From: Methanobrevibacter thaueri
Lineage (GTDB): Archaea; Methanobacteriota; Methanobacteria; Methanobacteriales; Methanobacteriaceae
Reading direction: 5' to 3'
Assembly (NCBI RefSeq): GCF_003111625.1
Contig: NZ_MZGS01000028.1
Span: 1-64,000, forward strand
Length of the DNA stretch: 64,000 nt
Part shown: positions 34,172-43,564 of the stretch, one piece after another
Layout: each line of letters starts with the position of its first letter
Position numbering within the stretch: position 1 is the stretch's first letter
Position numbers and translations under genes: made by a program
The notes under the pieces: generated by a model
Database searches by the model: none
What the model saw: the letters and a program-made list of their open reading frames with translations, nothing else
Told to the model about the DNA's origin: nothing

Positions 34172-35698
34172 TTACCTTTGTTCCAATCTCAATGTATCAT
34201 AGTATTCCTCAGCATCAGGATGCTCAACAAAACTATGGACTTGGCCCTTATTTTCCTCAACAATTCGTTTTACATCATCAATAGTTATACGGAAGAATTC
34301 TTTACGCATATTTACTTTATTAACTCGTTTATTATTAAAACGTTCATGTAATTCTGATTCTAAATCATATGCATTTTTACTAAAAATAAACACATGAGTA
34401 TCAAATTTAAAAGGAACAGAAGCACTACTTAACTCCCGAACCCTTTCTTCAGGATCATCACGTCGAGTTACACCAATCTTGAAAACATCCTCTCCAAAAC
34501 TGCCAATGTTGGAAATAATGTAAACATATCCTGCGCCGGGAGTTTCTCTCCACTCATCAATTTTTTTAATTTCTTCATTATTTTTATCTAGTGCTGCTTG
34601 GAGTTTTGCTATTTCTGCTTCAAGTTTTGCTTTTTCATCAGCCGCTGCTTGTGTCAATTGCGCCTTAACTTCTTCAATTTCAGAAGTAATTTTACTATTT
34701 TCCTTATCAAATTTCTTCTTTTCTTTTTCTAATTTTTTCTGGAGTTGTTTTTCTTCTTTTTCTCTTCTTCTAGCCTCTTTTAGTATTTCTTTCTCCTCTT
34801 CTTTTTTAATTGCATAATCATATGCTAATTGCAACTCTTCTAATTTAAGATTCAGATACTGGGGCTTAATATTAACACCTAAGTGTTTATTTAATTTATT
34901 TAACTGCTCATAAGATTTTCTAATTCTTTTTTTACTATTCTCATAATTTTTATGATTTACTTTATTAATTACATTTTCACATTCTACATTGAAATTCCTT
35001 AGAATTTGTTTTATTGTGTCTCTTATCATAGCTTGTCCTTTTTTAAGATCCCCATCTAAAGTCATTCTAGGGTTGTCAGTAGTTGCGGTTTTATTTTTAA
35101 TCATTTGTTTTTGTTGTTTTCTTATATCATCAAGTTTTTCTTTATAAGCAGTTGAATCCATAAATGGATACTTCGGTTCGTATAATCCAAAACTTTGAAG
35201 ATTCACTTCATCAGTGGTAAAAATTAATTCATCTTTAAGTTTTTTAATTTCATACTTTAGATTCATTTCCTCTTTTCTTTTACTAGCTAATGATGCATCA
35301 AGTTCTGATTCTTTTTCTTTTGCGATTTTCTCATATTCTTCATCAATATTGTGTAAATCTTCTTTCCTACTTTTTAGTTTTTCTTCTATTTCAACTGTTT
35401 TTTCAGCTTCCAGTTTATCTAAAGTTTGTTGAATGTTATCTAATTCATTTTGTTTTTCTTTCAATTTTTGTTTGATTTCAGCTTCTTTATCCAATTCCAT
35501 TTGTTTTAGTTTTTCATCAATTCTGTCCAATTCTGCTTGTTTTTTAGATAATTCATCTTCAATCTCTTTGTTGGGATTTTTTAATTTTTTATATAATAAA
35601 TATGCTCCAATTAATGTTAATGGTGCACCAATCAAAACTCCGTAAATAGTACAGCTCAATAATCCTCCAATAATAACTAGTAACAAACCTTTATCCAT
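34172..35698 (-). CDS. Membrane-anchored coiled-coil protein with C-terminal GIY-YIG (T5orf172) domain
   Basis: About 508 residues starting MDKGLLLVIIGGLLS. Two hydrophobic segments occur in the first 35 residues, then a long charged coiled coil (about 40-150), a DUF4041-like middle with LQSFGLYEPKYPF, a second Lys/Glu coiled coil (about 290-375), and a C-terminal T5orf172/GIY-YIG domain: AGYVYIISN, KIGVTRR, SSASVPFKFDTHVF and LESELHERF. GIY-YIG domains cut DNA, so this looks like a membrane-tethered nuclease. I chose the ATG at 35698 because GGAGTG lies 6 bases upstream. It is transcribed alone, 150 bases from the Nudix cassette, in the defence-type island. Confidence 0.8.
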   Translation of the reverse strand: MDKGLLLVIIGGLLSCTIYGVLIGAPLTLIGAYLLYKKLKNPNKEIEDELSKKQAELDRIDEKLKQMELDKEAEIKQKLKEKQNELDNIQQTLDKLEAEKTVEIEEKLKSRKEDLHNIDEEYEKIAKEKESELDASLASKRKEEMNLKYEIKKLKDELIFTTDEVNLQSFGLYEPKYPFMDSTAYKEKLDDIRKQQKQMIKNKTATTDNPRMTLDGDLKKGQAMIRDTIKQILRNFNVECENVINKVNHKNYENSKKRIRKSYEQLNKLNKHLGVNIKPQYLNLKLEELQLAYDYAIKKEEEKEILKEARRREKEEKQLQKKLEKEKKKFDKENSKITSEIEEVKAQLTQAAADEKAKLEAEIAKLQAALDKNNEEIKKIDEWRETPGAGYVYIISNIGSFGEDVFKIGVTRRDDPEERVRELSSASVPFKFDTHVFIFSKNAYDLESELHERFNNKRVNKVNMRKEFFRITIDDVKRIVEENKGQVHSFVEHPDAEEYYDTLRLEQR

Positions 35699-35911
35699 AC
35701 ATTTCACTCCTTATAAAAATATTATTAATAGTTATATATCTTGTGAGTATAATATTTATAATTTAATAATTATTTTTCTTAAAATTTTTGTCAAAACAAT
35801 GATTAATAATACATAAAAATTAATTTCCTAAAAAGACATTTGACAATATTTAATCATGACTAATTAACGTTCTTATTATTTTTTTAAGATTCATAAAAGT
35901 AGAAATAATAA

Positions 35912-37792
35912 TTAATATGCCACGCTAACAAAATCCAAAGTAATTAAACCATGATTAAACAAGAAAGTTTTTAAAACATCTTTAATAAATCTCTCAAGTT
36001 TATCCTCTTCAACTTCCTCATTTCCAGGAGTTAGTGAAAACGCTCCAACAGAGGGGATGATTTTATCAGATTCATAGAATCTTTTGGTTTTATTTCCAGG
36101 ATATAAAACATAAGATCCTTCTGTTTTTAAAATTGAGTCTTTATAAGTGTGCATTTTATAAATGTCTCCATCTTTGAAAACATATTCCTTTTCTTCGAGA
36201 TTATCTCTTTCCTCAATTTCTTTATCTAATTCCGTGCTAGAAACATCAATTTTTTCATAAAAGTCAACAATCTCCAATTCAGACCTATATTTAGCATCAA
36301 AATGAATATAATGTTTATACTCGCCAATTGTCACAAGCAATGTGTAATCAGGTTTAAATGCAAGAGAATATGACCTATATTGAGATTTATCTGAAAATCT
36401 TAAATTATAAAACAATTCAATTTCAATGTCATAATCATATAAATTCAAATAAAATCTTTTCCTAGACTGAACACCTTTTTTAATGCTTATTGACCAATTA
36501 TCTTTGTTAATTTTAAAAACATCTTCAAAACTAACTTTTTTAATACTTAAATCATTTAAAACTTTCAATAGCTTGAAATAACACCAATATTCATATAATT
36601 CGGATAATTTCTTTTCAAACCCTTTGAATTGATTGTTGATTTCATCCCAACTCAATCTAAATGAAAATTCAAGCATTAAGAAGTATTGGAAGATTTCCCT
36701 GTAACCCTCTTTTTTCTGCAATATTTGGGAGTTGAACGGGACAAATTCCATTGCAGAAATATGATTAAAGAACTTACTAGAGAGATAATATTCAATTTCA
36801 TCACTGAAATACCTAAGTTTATCTTTGATGTATCCTTCTTTTGAGTTTTCAAGTAATTTTTCGACCAAGTCTCGAATTAATTCCAGAAAGTATTTGAAAA
36901 ATCTGTTTTCAGGAATGTCAATTACATCTTCATGCTTAGTTTGCTCAATTTCATAAGGCAGATATCCATTTAACTTATCAGCGATTTCAAGATGAGAATC
37001 TGTTTTAAATAGCTTGTTTGGCTTTGATATGATATTTTTTAAAGTATTCTGGTTAACATTTGATGCGAATAAAATCGGAACTGTTTCAGTGTGGTTTTTG
37101 AGTTGTGAGTGCAGGTTTTTAGACAAGTATTCAAATATTGACGGCAAATTTTCTTCCCTAAATAAGTATTCTAAAAACATGAAATCCTCATAATAAGTCT
37201 CTTTTTGTCTTGTGCTAATTTCAAATTCCTGGTACAGCGGTGAATTAACCTCAAATATCAAACTTAATGAGTGTTGTGACAAATCCGCAATCATTGCTGA
37301 ATATTGAGAGAAATAATCTATCTTTTTAGATCTGACTTCAATTGGTATTCTTATTGAGTTTATTCCATCCTTTCTAACATCTAAAAATGATTTTCCAACA
37401 TAACTTCTAAAGTTGAGTGTTCCTACAATTTTAAACTGCTTATTGTCCCCCAATTTGAATCTGAATGGTTTAAAATGATTATCATTCCTCTTAGTTAATG
37501 AATATAAAACTTCAAAATTAGCATTAGGATCATTTGATTCGAATAATATCTGATATTCTGTTTCTTCCAAAAGCATCAATTTGGCAAAATTGGCTCCAAT
37601 ATCCGGACAATACTGAACCGGAGTTAAATTATCCGGTTCATCAACAATTGGAACATTATCCAGGGTTAGTGAATGTGAAATGTTAATGTTGGACTCCAGA
37701 TCACCTTTATAGTCTAGAGAACTGACTGTTAATGTTCCAATATCCAGTGAATCCTCATCAGTCAAATGAATAATAATTTTTTGCTCGATCAT
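35912..37792 (-). CDS. McrC-like nuclease subunit (DUF2357)
   Basis: A 626-residue protein with a DUF2357-type N-terminal part and a C-terminal PD-(D/E)XK nuclease: KPDYTLLV followed by HFDAKYR (Asp499 and Lys501) is the catalytic pair. McrC-type subunits cut DNA when driven by an McrB GTPase/ATPase partner, as in type IV restriction of modified DNA. The reading frame is intact. The partner gene sits immediately upstream, 7 bases away, but lacks its 5' end, so the system is probably inactive or depends on another McrB. Confidence 0.8.
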   Translation of the reverse strand: MIEQKIIIHLTDEDSLDIGTLTVSSLDYKGDLESNINISHSLTLDNVPIVDEPDNLTPVQYCPDIGANFAKLMLLEETEYQILFESNDPNANFEVLYSLTKRNDNHFKPFRFKLGDNKQFKIVGTLNFRSYVGKSFLDVRKDGINSIRIPIEVRSKKIDYFSQYSAMIADLSQHSLSLIFEVNSPLYQEFEISTRQKETYYEDFMFLEYLFREENLPSIFEYLSKNLHSQLKNHTETVPILFASNVNQNTLKNIISKPNKLFKTDSHLEIADKLNGYLPYEIEQTKHEDVIDIPENRFFKYFLELIRDLVEKLLENSKEGYIKDKLRYFSDEIEYYLSSKFFNHISAMEFVPFNSQILQKKEGYREIFQYFLMLEFSFRLSWDEINNQFKGFEKKLSELYEYWCYFKLLKVLNDLSIKKVSFEDVFKINKDNWSISIKKGVQSRKRFYLNLYDYDIEIELFYNLRFSDKSQYRSYSLAFKPDYTLLVTIGEYKHYIHFDAKYRSELEIVDFYEKIDVSSTELDKEIEERDNLEEKEYVFKDGDIYKMHTYKDSILKTEGSYVLYPGNKTKRFYESDKIIPSVGAFSLTPGNEEVEEDKLERFIKDVLKTFLFNHGLITLDFVSVAY

Positions 37793-37799
37793 TTAAATC

Positions 37800-38778
37800 T
37801 TAATTAATGAATGAAACATATCTTTGATCAGACAATACTTTAGCCATGTCTTTTAGTTTTAACGCAGAAGTATAATATCTGCAGTTCTCCTTGGATATTT
37901 CAAAGTTTTTAGGATTTTCATTATTGTTTCTCTCTTCAAGGCAGGTATTGAATAACTTTGTTAAAACAGCCCCAATAGCTTTTTCAGATCCATGCAGTTT
38001 TGGAAGAATTTTTTGTTTGATCTGAGCATCAAAATACCTCTCCCAGTTATCCCATTCCCCTGGAGAGTTTTCATATCTCCATGCAACCATCATAAATCTC
38101 AAGATTTCATTAATTACTCTAAAACCAAAGTCAAATCCTGAAATTTTTAGAATTTCTTGTAATTCCGTGAGTTCTTTTGCTAAAATTTCCCATAAACAAT
38201 CATTACCACAAGTAATTTCAGACAATATTTCTTTTAAATCATCAATATTTAATTTAGAAATATCTGAACCTTCCAATGGAGATTGTAAGTAATCAATATC
38301 TCCCTTAAAATCATCATATTCTTCTTTTAATGACATATAATCCCAAGCAGAGACTGTGTCAAATTCAATAGTATTTGCCCTATCTAATACTTTAGGTGAA
38401 AACATATACGTTGTTTCATCAACGTTAACAGTTCCGATTATAAAAAGATTACTTGAAAGTTTTAAAGGATATTTATTACCATATAATGGAATTTCCTCCC
38501 CACTTTCAATAGCAGATAGGAAATCTGCGAAGTATCTTTCGACATGTGAAAGATTCATTTCATCTAAAATTAAAAAGAAAGGTTCATTTAGATTTCTTAC
38601 AGCTTTATTTATTAATTCATAAGCCGGAGTTGTCTGATATTTTTCAGTGATTACATTATAATAACCAATAGTATAGAAATTATCTACTACTTTTCTCTCA
38701 CTACAGATACTAATTTTATTTTCTTCAGTAATTAAAGTTTTGGAAATTCGTTCAAATCGTAGAATTTTAACATATATT
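37800..38778 (-). pseudogene. McrB-like AAA+ protein, 5'-truncated
   Basis: The frame is open on the minus strand from a stop at about 38781. It encodes GYYNVITEKYQTTPAYELIN, Walker B FFLILDEMNLSHVERYFADF, sensor-1 NLFIIGTVNVDETTYMFS and VLDRANTIEF, then a C-terminal helical part. All are typical of McrB-type motor proteins. The Walker A P-loop and the N-terminal DNA-reading domain should precede this but are absent, and there is no good start codon before the internal Met at 38558, which would lose Walker B as well. I read it as a deletion remnant ending near 38780, next to the DUF1848 gene. Confidence 0.75.
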
Positions 38779-38888
38779 CAGATATAAAATAAAAATATTG
38801 GTGAATGTATAGGATTAAAAATGTTGTCTTGAACAGTTATTGTTTATCAGAATTGGTTACATAAGGCTGGTCAAAACACAAATAAGAA

Positions 38889-39860
38889 ATGTTAATGTCA
38901 CCAGATATAGTAAGTGATAACATGATAATAAATGTCGGCGGAAGAACAGATATAGTGAACTACTACACACCATGGCTACTGAACAGGCTTAGTGAAGGAT
39001 ATGCATATTCAAGAAATCCATTTGCAAGAGAGAATGTTTACAAGTTAAGCTTAAAGCCTGAAGATGTGGATTGTCTTCTGTTCTGCTCCAAAAACTACCA
39101 ACCTATACTGAAACATATAGGTGACATTGATGAAAAGTACAATATATTGTGCAACTACACGATTACTGCATACGGCAAGGACATAGAACCGAAAGTCCCA
39201 TCAATAAATCATTCTATTAAAACGTTGAAACGATTATCTGATATTGTTGGTAGCAATAAGATTCTCTGGAGATATGATCCGATACTTCTTACTGAAAAAT
39301 ACCCTGTTGAAAAACATTTGGAAACATTCGAGTATATGGCCGAAAAGATATCACCTTTTGTTTACAGATGCATATTCAGCTTTGTTGATATGTATAAGAA
39401 AGTTGAAGAGAACATGCCTGAAATAATTCCACTTACTGAAAAAGATAAAGTGAAGCTATTGAAAGGGATTGGTGAGATATCAGAGAGATATAATCTTTAC
39501 ACTCAATCATGTGCAACAAATGAAAGCTATGAAAAATATGGTATTCATGCAGCAGGTTGCACAACTCGGGAAATTTTAGAACAGGCACACAATGTAGTTT
39601 ATAAAAATGTTAAAGGAACTGGAATTAGAGAAAACTGTCACTGCATTCCCTCACGGGATATAGGAGCATATAATTCCTGTTTAAGTGAATGTAAATATTG
39701 CTACGCTAATCGAAAACCTGAAATTCCAAAAAATGTTATAAAATTGCATGATGAGAAATCGCCATTGTTGCTTGGACATCTTAAGGAAAATGATAAACTA
39801 ATTGAAACAAATGTAATAAGGTATATTGAGCCAAAACAAAAAACTTTATTTGATTTTTAA
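38889..39860 (+). CDS. DUF1848 family protein with Cys cluster
   Basis: A 323-residue protein. It starts near MIINVGGRTDIVNYYTPWL and contains KILWRYDPILLT, SCATNESYEKYGIHAAGC and CHCIPSRDIGAYNSCLSECKYCYAN-type clustered cysteines (do not read as one motif; the Cys residues fall around 248-275). This layout is that of DUF1848, thought to bind an Fe-S cluster and distantly related to radical-SAM-like DNA photoproduct lyases. The tail QKTLFDF is PIP-box-like (Q-x-x-L-F-x-F shape), hinting at binding to the PCNA clamp; that is inference. Start could be the ATG at 38889 or 38895. Confidence 0.75.
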   Translation: MLMSPDIVSDNMIINVGGRTDIVNYYTPWLLNRLSEGYAYSRNPFARENVYKLSLKPEDVDCLLFCSKNYQPILKHIGDIDEKYNILCNYTITAYGKDIEPKVPSINHSIKTLKRLSDIVGSNKILWRYDPILLTEKYPVEKHLETFEYMAEKISPFVYRCIFSFVDMYKKVEENMPEIIPLTEKDKVKLLKGIGEISERYNLYTQSCATNESYEKYGIHAAGCTTREILEQAHNVVYKNVKGTGIRENCHCIPSRDIGAYNSCLSECKYCYANRKPEIPKNVIKLHDEKSPLLLGHLKENDKLIETNVIRYIEPKQKTLFDF

Positions 39861-39879
39861 ATTAAAAATTTTCTTTGGA

Positions 39880-41061
39880 TTATGTTTCATATTTAAACAA
39901 ACCAATTTCATCCTTGAATCTATTTTTTATTTCTTCAGTAGTTATTTCATTGTTTTTAAATTTTTCATACAATTTTAAAAAAGCTACGGATGTAATAATT
40001 AGTGTTTCATATTTTTCTTCTGCTTTTTTTATAGTTGTTTCATCAACTTCCTCACGTTCATAAGGGTTCTTTTTAATAAATGTGTTAATTATTAATAAAG
40101 GTTTAATTATTTCTTCTTTATTATTTTCATCTAAATAGTCCTCCCTATCGGTAACATGATCATCTAACTGTGCAAGATGTCCTTTTTTTACATTGCTATT
40201 AACACCTTTTATTTCACCAATAAATGTAATATCATTAAATTCTATTAGAAAATCTTCTTTATAAACATCTTTAAATTCAGATAAATTGTAATTAAGCATT
40301 TCTTCTAACATTTTAAAAACAATTTTTACTAATGGTTTTCCCTGTTTATACAATATTGATTTGTAATAATTATTTTCTTCAAGTTTATTTTCTGCAGTGG
40401 TAATTTTTTCTTCTAACAATTGTATTTCTTGTTTTCTTTGTTCTATAAATAATTTTTTTTCTTCATCATCAAACATTTCAATTTCATCAAACCAATCGGG
40501 GATATCAATAATCTCTTTGGGTTCAATTTCTTTGATAAAATGAATAATGTTATTATTATTTTCTAAATTTAAAGTAGTATAAATTATATTTTCATGTTTA
40601 ATTGTTGTTGCATTATCATTAGTATTTTTAGTGATTATTTCACAAGAGTCTATATTGATATCTAAATAAAAATCAGCAGTTAATTCAACATTGCCAATTT
40701 TTGTTTTATTTTTTTCAAATATTAATTCGAAAGGAGGTGAATTAAAATATAAATTTAAAAATTTATAAACCATGTTAATTTTATCTTTGATTCCTATCTT
40801 GTCAATATATTTGTTTTGAGGCAATAAGATAATAACTTCGCTTGAATATGGTTTTTTTAGACGTTTGCTTATTGAACTAAAATCATTAGCTCTTGCAAAC
40901 ATATTATTGGCATATTTAAATATACTAGGTTCATTTAAACTAATTAAATTATAATCAAATGTATCAAATGCTTCAAAATGAGTTATTTGATTAATTTTTA
41001 TGTCTGGAAAATTATCTCTATTTATTGGAGGATATTTTATTAATTGAATTTTTTGAACCAT
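39880..41061 (-). CDS. Predicted restriction-endonuclease-like protein
   Basis: A 393-residue protein with no family I can name. A coiled coil lies around residues 205-235 (KKLFIEQRKQEIQLLEEKIT). The C-terminal third contains EDFLIEFNDITFIGEIKG followed by HLAQLDDHV, which has the E...ExK...QL spacing of PD-(D/E)XK nuclease cores. The N-terminal half is Asn/Ile-rich and may be a sensing domain. It is convergent with the DUF1848 gene and lies at the border between the defence-type genes and the virus-like structural genes. AGGTAATT precedes the ATG. Confidence 0.55.
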   Translation of the reverse strand: MVQKIQLIKYPPINRDNFPDIKINQITHFEAFDTFDYNLISLNEPSIFKYANNMFARANDFSSISKRLKKPYSSEVIILLPQNKYIDKIGIKDKINMVYKFLNLYFNSPPFELIFEKNKTKIGNVELTADFYLDINIDSCEIITKNTNDNATTIKHENIIYTTLNLENNNNIIHFIKEIEPKEIIDIPDWFDEIEMFDDEEKKLFIEQRKQEIQLLEEKITTAENKLEENNYYKSILYKQGKPLVKIVFKMLEEMLNYNLSEFKDVYKEDFLIEFNDITFIGEIKGVNSNVKKGHLAQLDDHVTDREDYLDENNKEEIIKPLLIINTFIKKNPYEREEVDETTIKKAEEKYETLIITSVAFLKLYEKFKNNEITTEEIKNRFKDEIGLFKYET

Positions 41062-41184
41062 AATTACCTATTTATTTTTACATTATCATTAATTTTTCTA
41101 CAAGAGTTAGAATATTCCATTAAAAAACTTACAGTTCATAAAAATCATTTTTCATATTCCACCCACATTAATTTTATTACTTAT

Positions 41185-41222
41185 TTTATATAAAAAATAT
41201 AATAAATAATATAATAAAATAT
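41185..41222 (+). promoter_or_regulatory. AT-rich promoter-like repeat, copy 1
   Basis: TTTATATAAAAAATATAATA and following TAATATAATAAAA lie just upstream of the portal gene. Closely similar stretches occur at 42545, 49712 and 51700, each starting TTTATATAAAA. They look like a shared virus-type promoter. Confidence 0.55.
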
Positions 41223-41227
41223 ATGAA

Positions 41228-42538
41228 ATGATTATTATGGGAATTACTGATTACATTAAAACTAGACTACTGAATAATAGGGTGGAACAGTACAACACCA
41301 AGCGCAGCTATTGGGGTGAAGATGAAAGACAACCTAGAACTGATGGAATCAATACTGGCCTTGACTTGCCAGATGCACTTCCCCCAGTTATTAATAAAAC
41401 AATAGCTAATGCTCGTTATGCTGTTAAACTTGACGGTTACACTTCAGGTATCTTAAAAAACAGAATTGATAAAGCTAATGTTAATATGGTGCTTGTTGAT
41501 AAGGAAAATAAATTATCTCAAGAGCAGAAATTAACTTTAATTTTATGGGCCAGAAAAATTGACATTTCTCAAGTAGCTAAAAATATTCTGCAGGGTGGAA
41601 TGGTTGATGGTGAAGGCCTAATTAAACCTGTGCAGCGTTGGGACAAAGGCATTGGCAAATACATTAAACCAGTATTTTTAGAAATAGGTGCACACGGTTA
41701 TGGCCTTAAAAAAGAGTTTAATGATGATAATGAAGTGCAGCTATACCTTCATGAAATGCCTAAGGATATTGTTAATGGATCTCCAGAAGAGTTTGATAAT
41801 TATGTTAGTGTCGAAGAGGGAACATTAACTGTGAAATATGAACCTGAAGAGGTTATTAACTTCATGTATAATGAAATTTATTGTGAAGCTCAAAGCATTA
41901 TCCTAAATTGCCTTGATGATATATACCACAAGTGTAATTTGGAACGAAATCAAGTGGAACGTATCAACAAGGATAATATTATTGAAGTTAAACCTGCAAT
42001 GGATGCAAACGGGCAACCTTATATCACTGAACTTTCATCCACTGCTAAGGAAAATCTTTATGCTGATTATGGAACTACTGCTGGAAGTAATGTAGCTATT
42101 GTACCTCCAGGAATTGAATCTAAAATACTTGGGGGAAATAACTACCAATCAGACTATACCAGACAAACTGAAATATTTAGGAATAATATTTTAAGAACTT
42201 TTGTAACTCCTCAGTCACAGGCAGGTAATGAAAAATCTAATCAGAACGTGGCTGAGTACATTAACGATTCAGCTATTACAGGGTTCATTGTTAATGTGGC
42301 CAACGACCAGAAATGGGTGTTAAAGTATTGCAATCAGCTATTGAACTTGCAATTGGAGTTAATGGGCATCAGTGAAACTTTAGATATTTACTTCAGCTAT
42401 TCAAGAGATGATGTTTTAAGATACATTATGGAACTTTCTTCCGAAGGTGATGAAATCTATAAGAATTATCTAAGTAACTTTGAAGAGGAACAGCCTGTTG
42501 GTGAAAGGATTGTAACTGAAAGTGGTGTTGAAGTATAA
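41228..42538 (+). CDS. Virus portal-like protein
   Basis: A 436-residue protein resembling portal proteins of tailed archaeal viruses: N-terminal LLNNRVEQYNTKRSYWGE, a central region with KNILQGGMVDGEGLIKPV and IGAHGYGLKKEF, a MYNEI...ILNCLDDIYHKC helix, and a C-terminal FVTPQSQAGNEKSNQNVAEY segment followed by LQLELMG. The portal is the ring through which DNA is packed. The true start may be the ATG at 41237 (MGITDY). A shared AT-rich promoter lies upstream. No terminase gene precedes it, which is unusual. Confidence 0.7.
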   Translation: MIIMGITDYIKTRLLNNRVEQYNTKRSYWGEDERQPRTDGINTGLDLPDALPPVINKTIANARYAVKLDGYTSGILKNRIDKANVNMVLVDKENKLSQEQKLTLILWARKIDISQVAKNILQGGMVDGEGLIKPVQRWDKGIGKYIKPVFLEIGAHGYGLKKEFNDDNEVQLYLHEMPKDIVNGSPEEFDNYVSVEEGTLTVKYEPEEVINFMYNEIYCEAQSIILNCLDDIYHKCNLERNQVERINKDNIIEVKPAMDANGQPYITELSSTAKENLYADYGTTAGSNVAIVPPGIESKILGGNNYQSDYTRQTEIFRNNILRTFVTPQSQAGNEKSNQNVAEYINDSAITGFIVNVANDQKWVLKYCNQLLNLQLELMGISETLDIYFSYSRDDVLRYIMELSSEGDEIYKNYLSNFEEEQPVGERIVTESGVEV

Positions 42539-42544
42539 TAAATA

Positions 42545-42591
42545 TTTATATAAAATAAGTAATAAAATATATAATAAATAATATAATAAAA
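42545..42591 (+). promoter_or_regulatory. AT-rich promoter-like repeat, copy 2
   Basis: TTTATATAAAATAAGTAATA, then AAATATATAATAAATAATAT. It shares long blocks with the copies at 41185 and 51700 and lies between the portal and prohead genes. Confidence 0.55.
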
Positions 42592-42601
42592 AGTGATAAT
42601 G

Positions 42602-43564
42602 ATGAGACATGAACTTTTTGAAGTTGGATCCTATGACTACTCCGACCTGGATGATAGACTTGACAAACCTGTTGAATGGACTGAAGATGACCTAAAGCTA
42701 ATAGCTGAAAACTACCGTGGAGGAATTCCACTAACTTCAGAGCATGACAATATCTATGTGGGCATCGGAAATAATATTGAATATGAGGAAGGAAAGCTAT
42801 TCATTGAAGTTCCGGACGAACTGGATATGGGAGGAAAAGGCCTATCTCCTAAAGTTGATGTCTTATTAAAAGATAAAGGAGATTCATTTGGAATTGATAC
42901 TATGAGCTTAATAGACGTCGGTGTAACTAAAAACCCTAGAAAAATTACCTTATTGAATTCTGAAATAACTGGAGAAACCGGTGCAACAGGAAATCCAAAT
43001 CCTGCACCACAAGGACAACCTCAGCCTGCACCTAGCAAAGATGCTAATGTCGCAACTAGCTTGCTTTTAGAAAAGCTTCAAGGTAAGGATGCAGAGATTG
43101 GAAAGCTTCAGGATGAAATAAATAATCTTAAAGAAGAATCTAAAAAATATGATGAGATTAAAAAAGCTATTGAAGAAAATAAGGAATTTATAGATTCTAA
43201 AGACGATATTTTAAAAGAATTATCTGAATTAAGAAAAGCTGAAAATGAAAGGAAAATAAAAGAGTACGAAGCTAAATACAACTTTAACTATAATGAAAAC
43301 GCACAGGATAAAGAGATAATTGATAAGCTATTATCTGGTGATGTTGATATGGAATTAATGGAAAAATTGGCTGAAAGAAGAATTAAAATTGAAGCTAGTA
43401 ATGACGGTTCAACTCCTGGTGGTCGCAACCCTTCAAACTCTGGTGATGTTGGAGAAAGTGGTGAAACTGGCAGCACTGGAGATGAAAATGCACCATCCTT
43501 TACAACTCGTGAAGAATATAATAAGATATTGAAGGATATGGGTTTTAATCGTACCAGAATTTAG
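42602..43564 (+). CDS. Prohead protease/scaffold-like protein
   Basis: About 320 residues starting MRHELFEVGSYDYSDLDDRL. The first 120 residues contain GGIPLTSEHDN and a DMGGKGLSPKVDVLL segment, resembling head-maturation protease or prohead-core proteins. A Pro/Gln/Gly linker (about 135-150), a Lys/Glu coiled coil (155-230) typical of scaffold proteins, and a Gly/Ser/Thr-rich tail follow. It directly follows the portal gene, the usual place for a protease/scaffold. A GTGATA ribosome-binding site supports the ATG at 42602; 42599 is also possible. The major capsid gene expected next is missing. Confidence 0.6.
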   Translation: MRHELFEVGSYDYSDLDDRLDKPVEWTEDDLKLIAENYRGGIPLTSEHDNIYVGIGNNIEYEEGKLFIEVPDELDMGGKGLSPKVDVLLKDKGDSFGIDTMSLIDVGVTKNPRKITLLNSEITGETGATGNPNPAPQGQPQPAPSKDANVATSLLLEKLQGKDAEIGKLQDEINNLKEESKKYDEIKKAIEENKEFIDSKDDILKELSELRKAENERKIKEYEAKYNFNYNENAQDKEIIDKLLSGDVDMELMEKLAERRIKIEASNDGSTPGGRNPSNSGDVGESGETGSTGDENAPSFTTREEYNKILKDMGFNRTRI

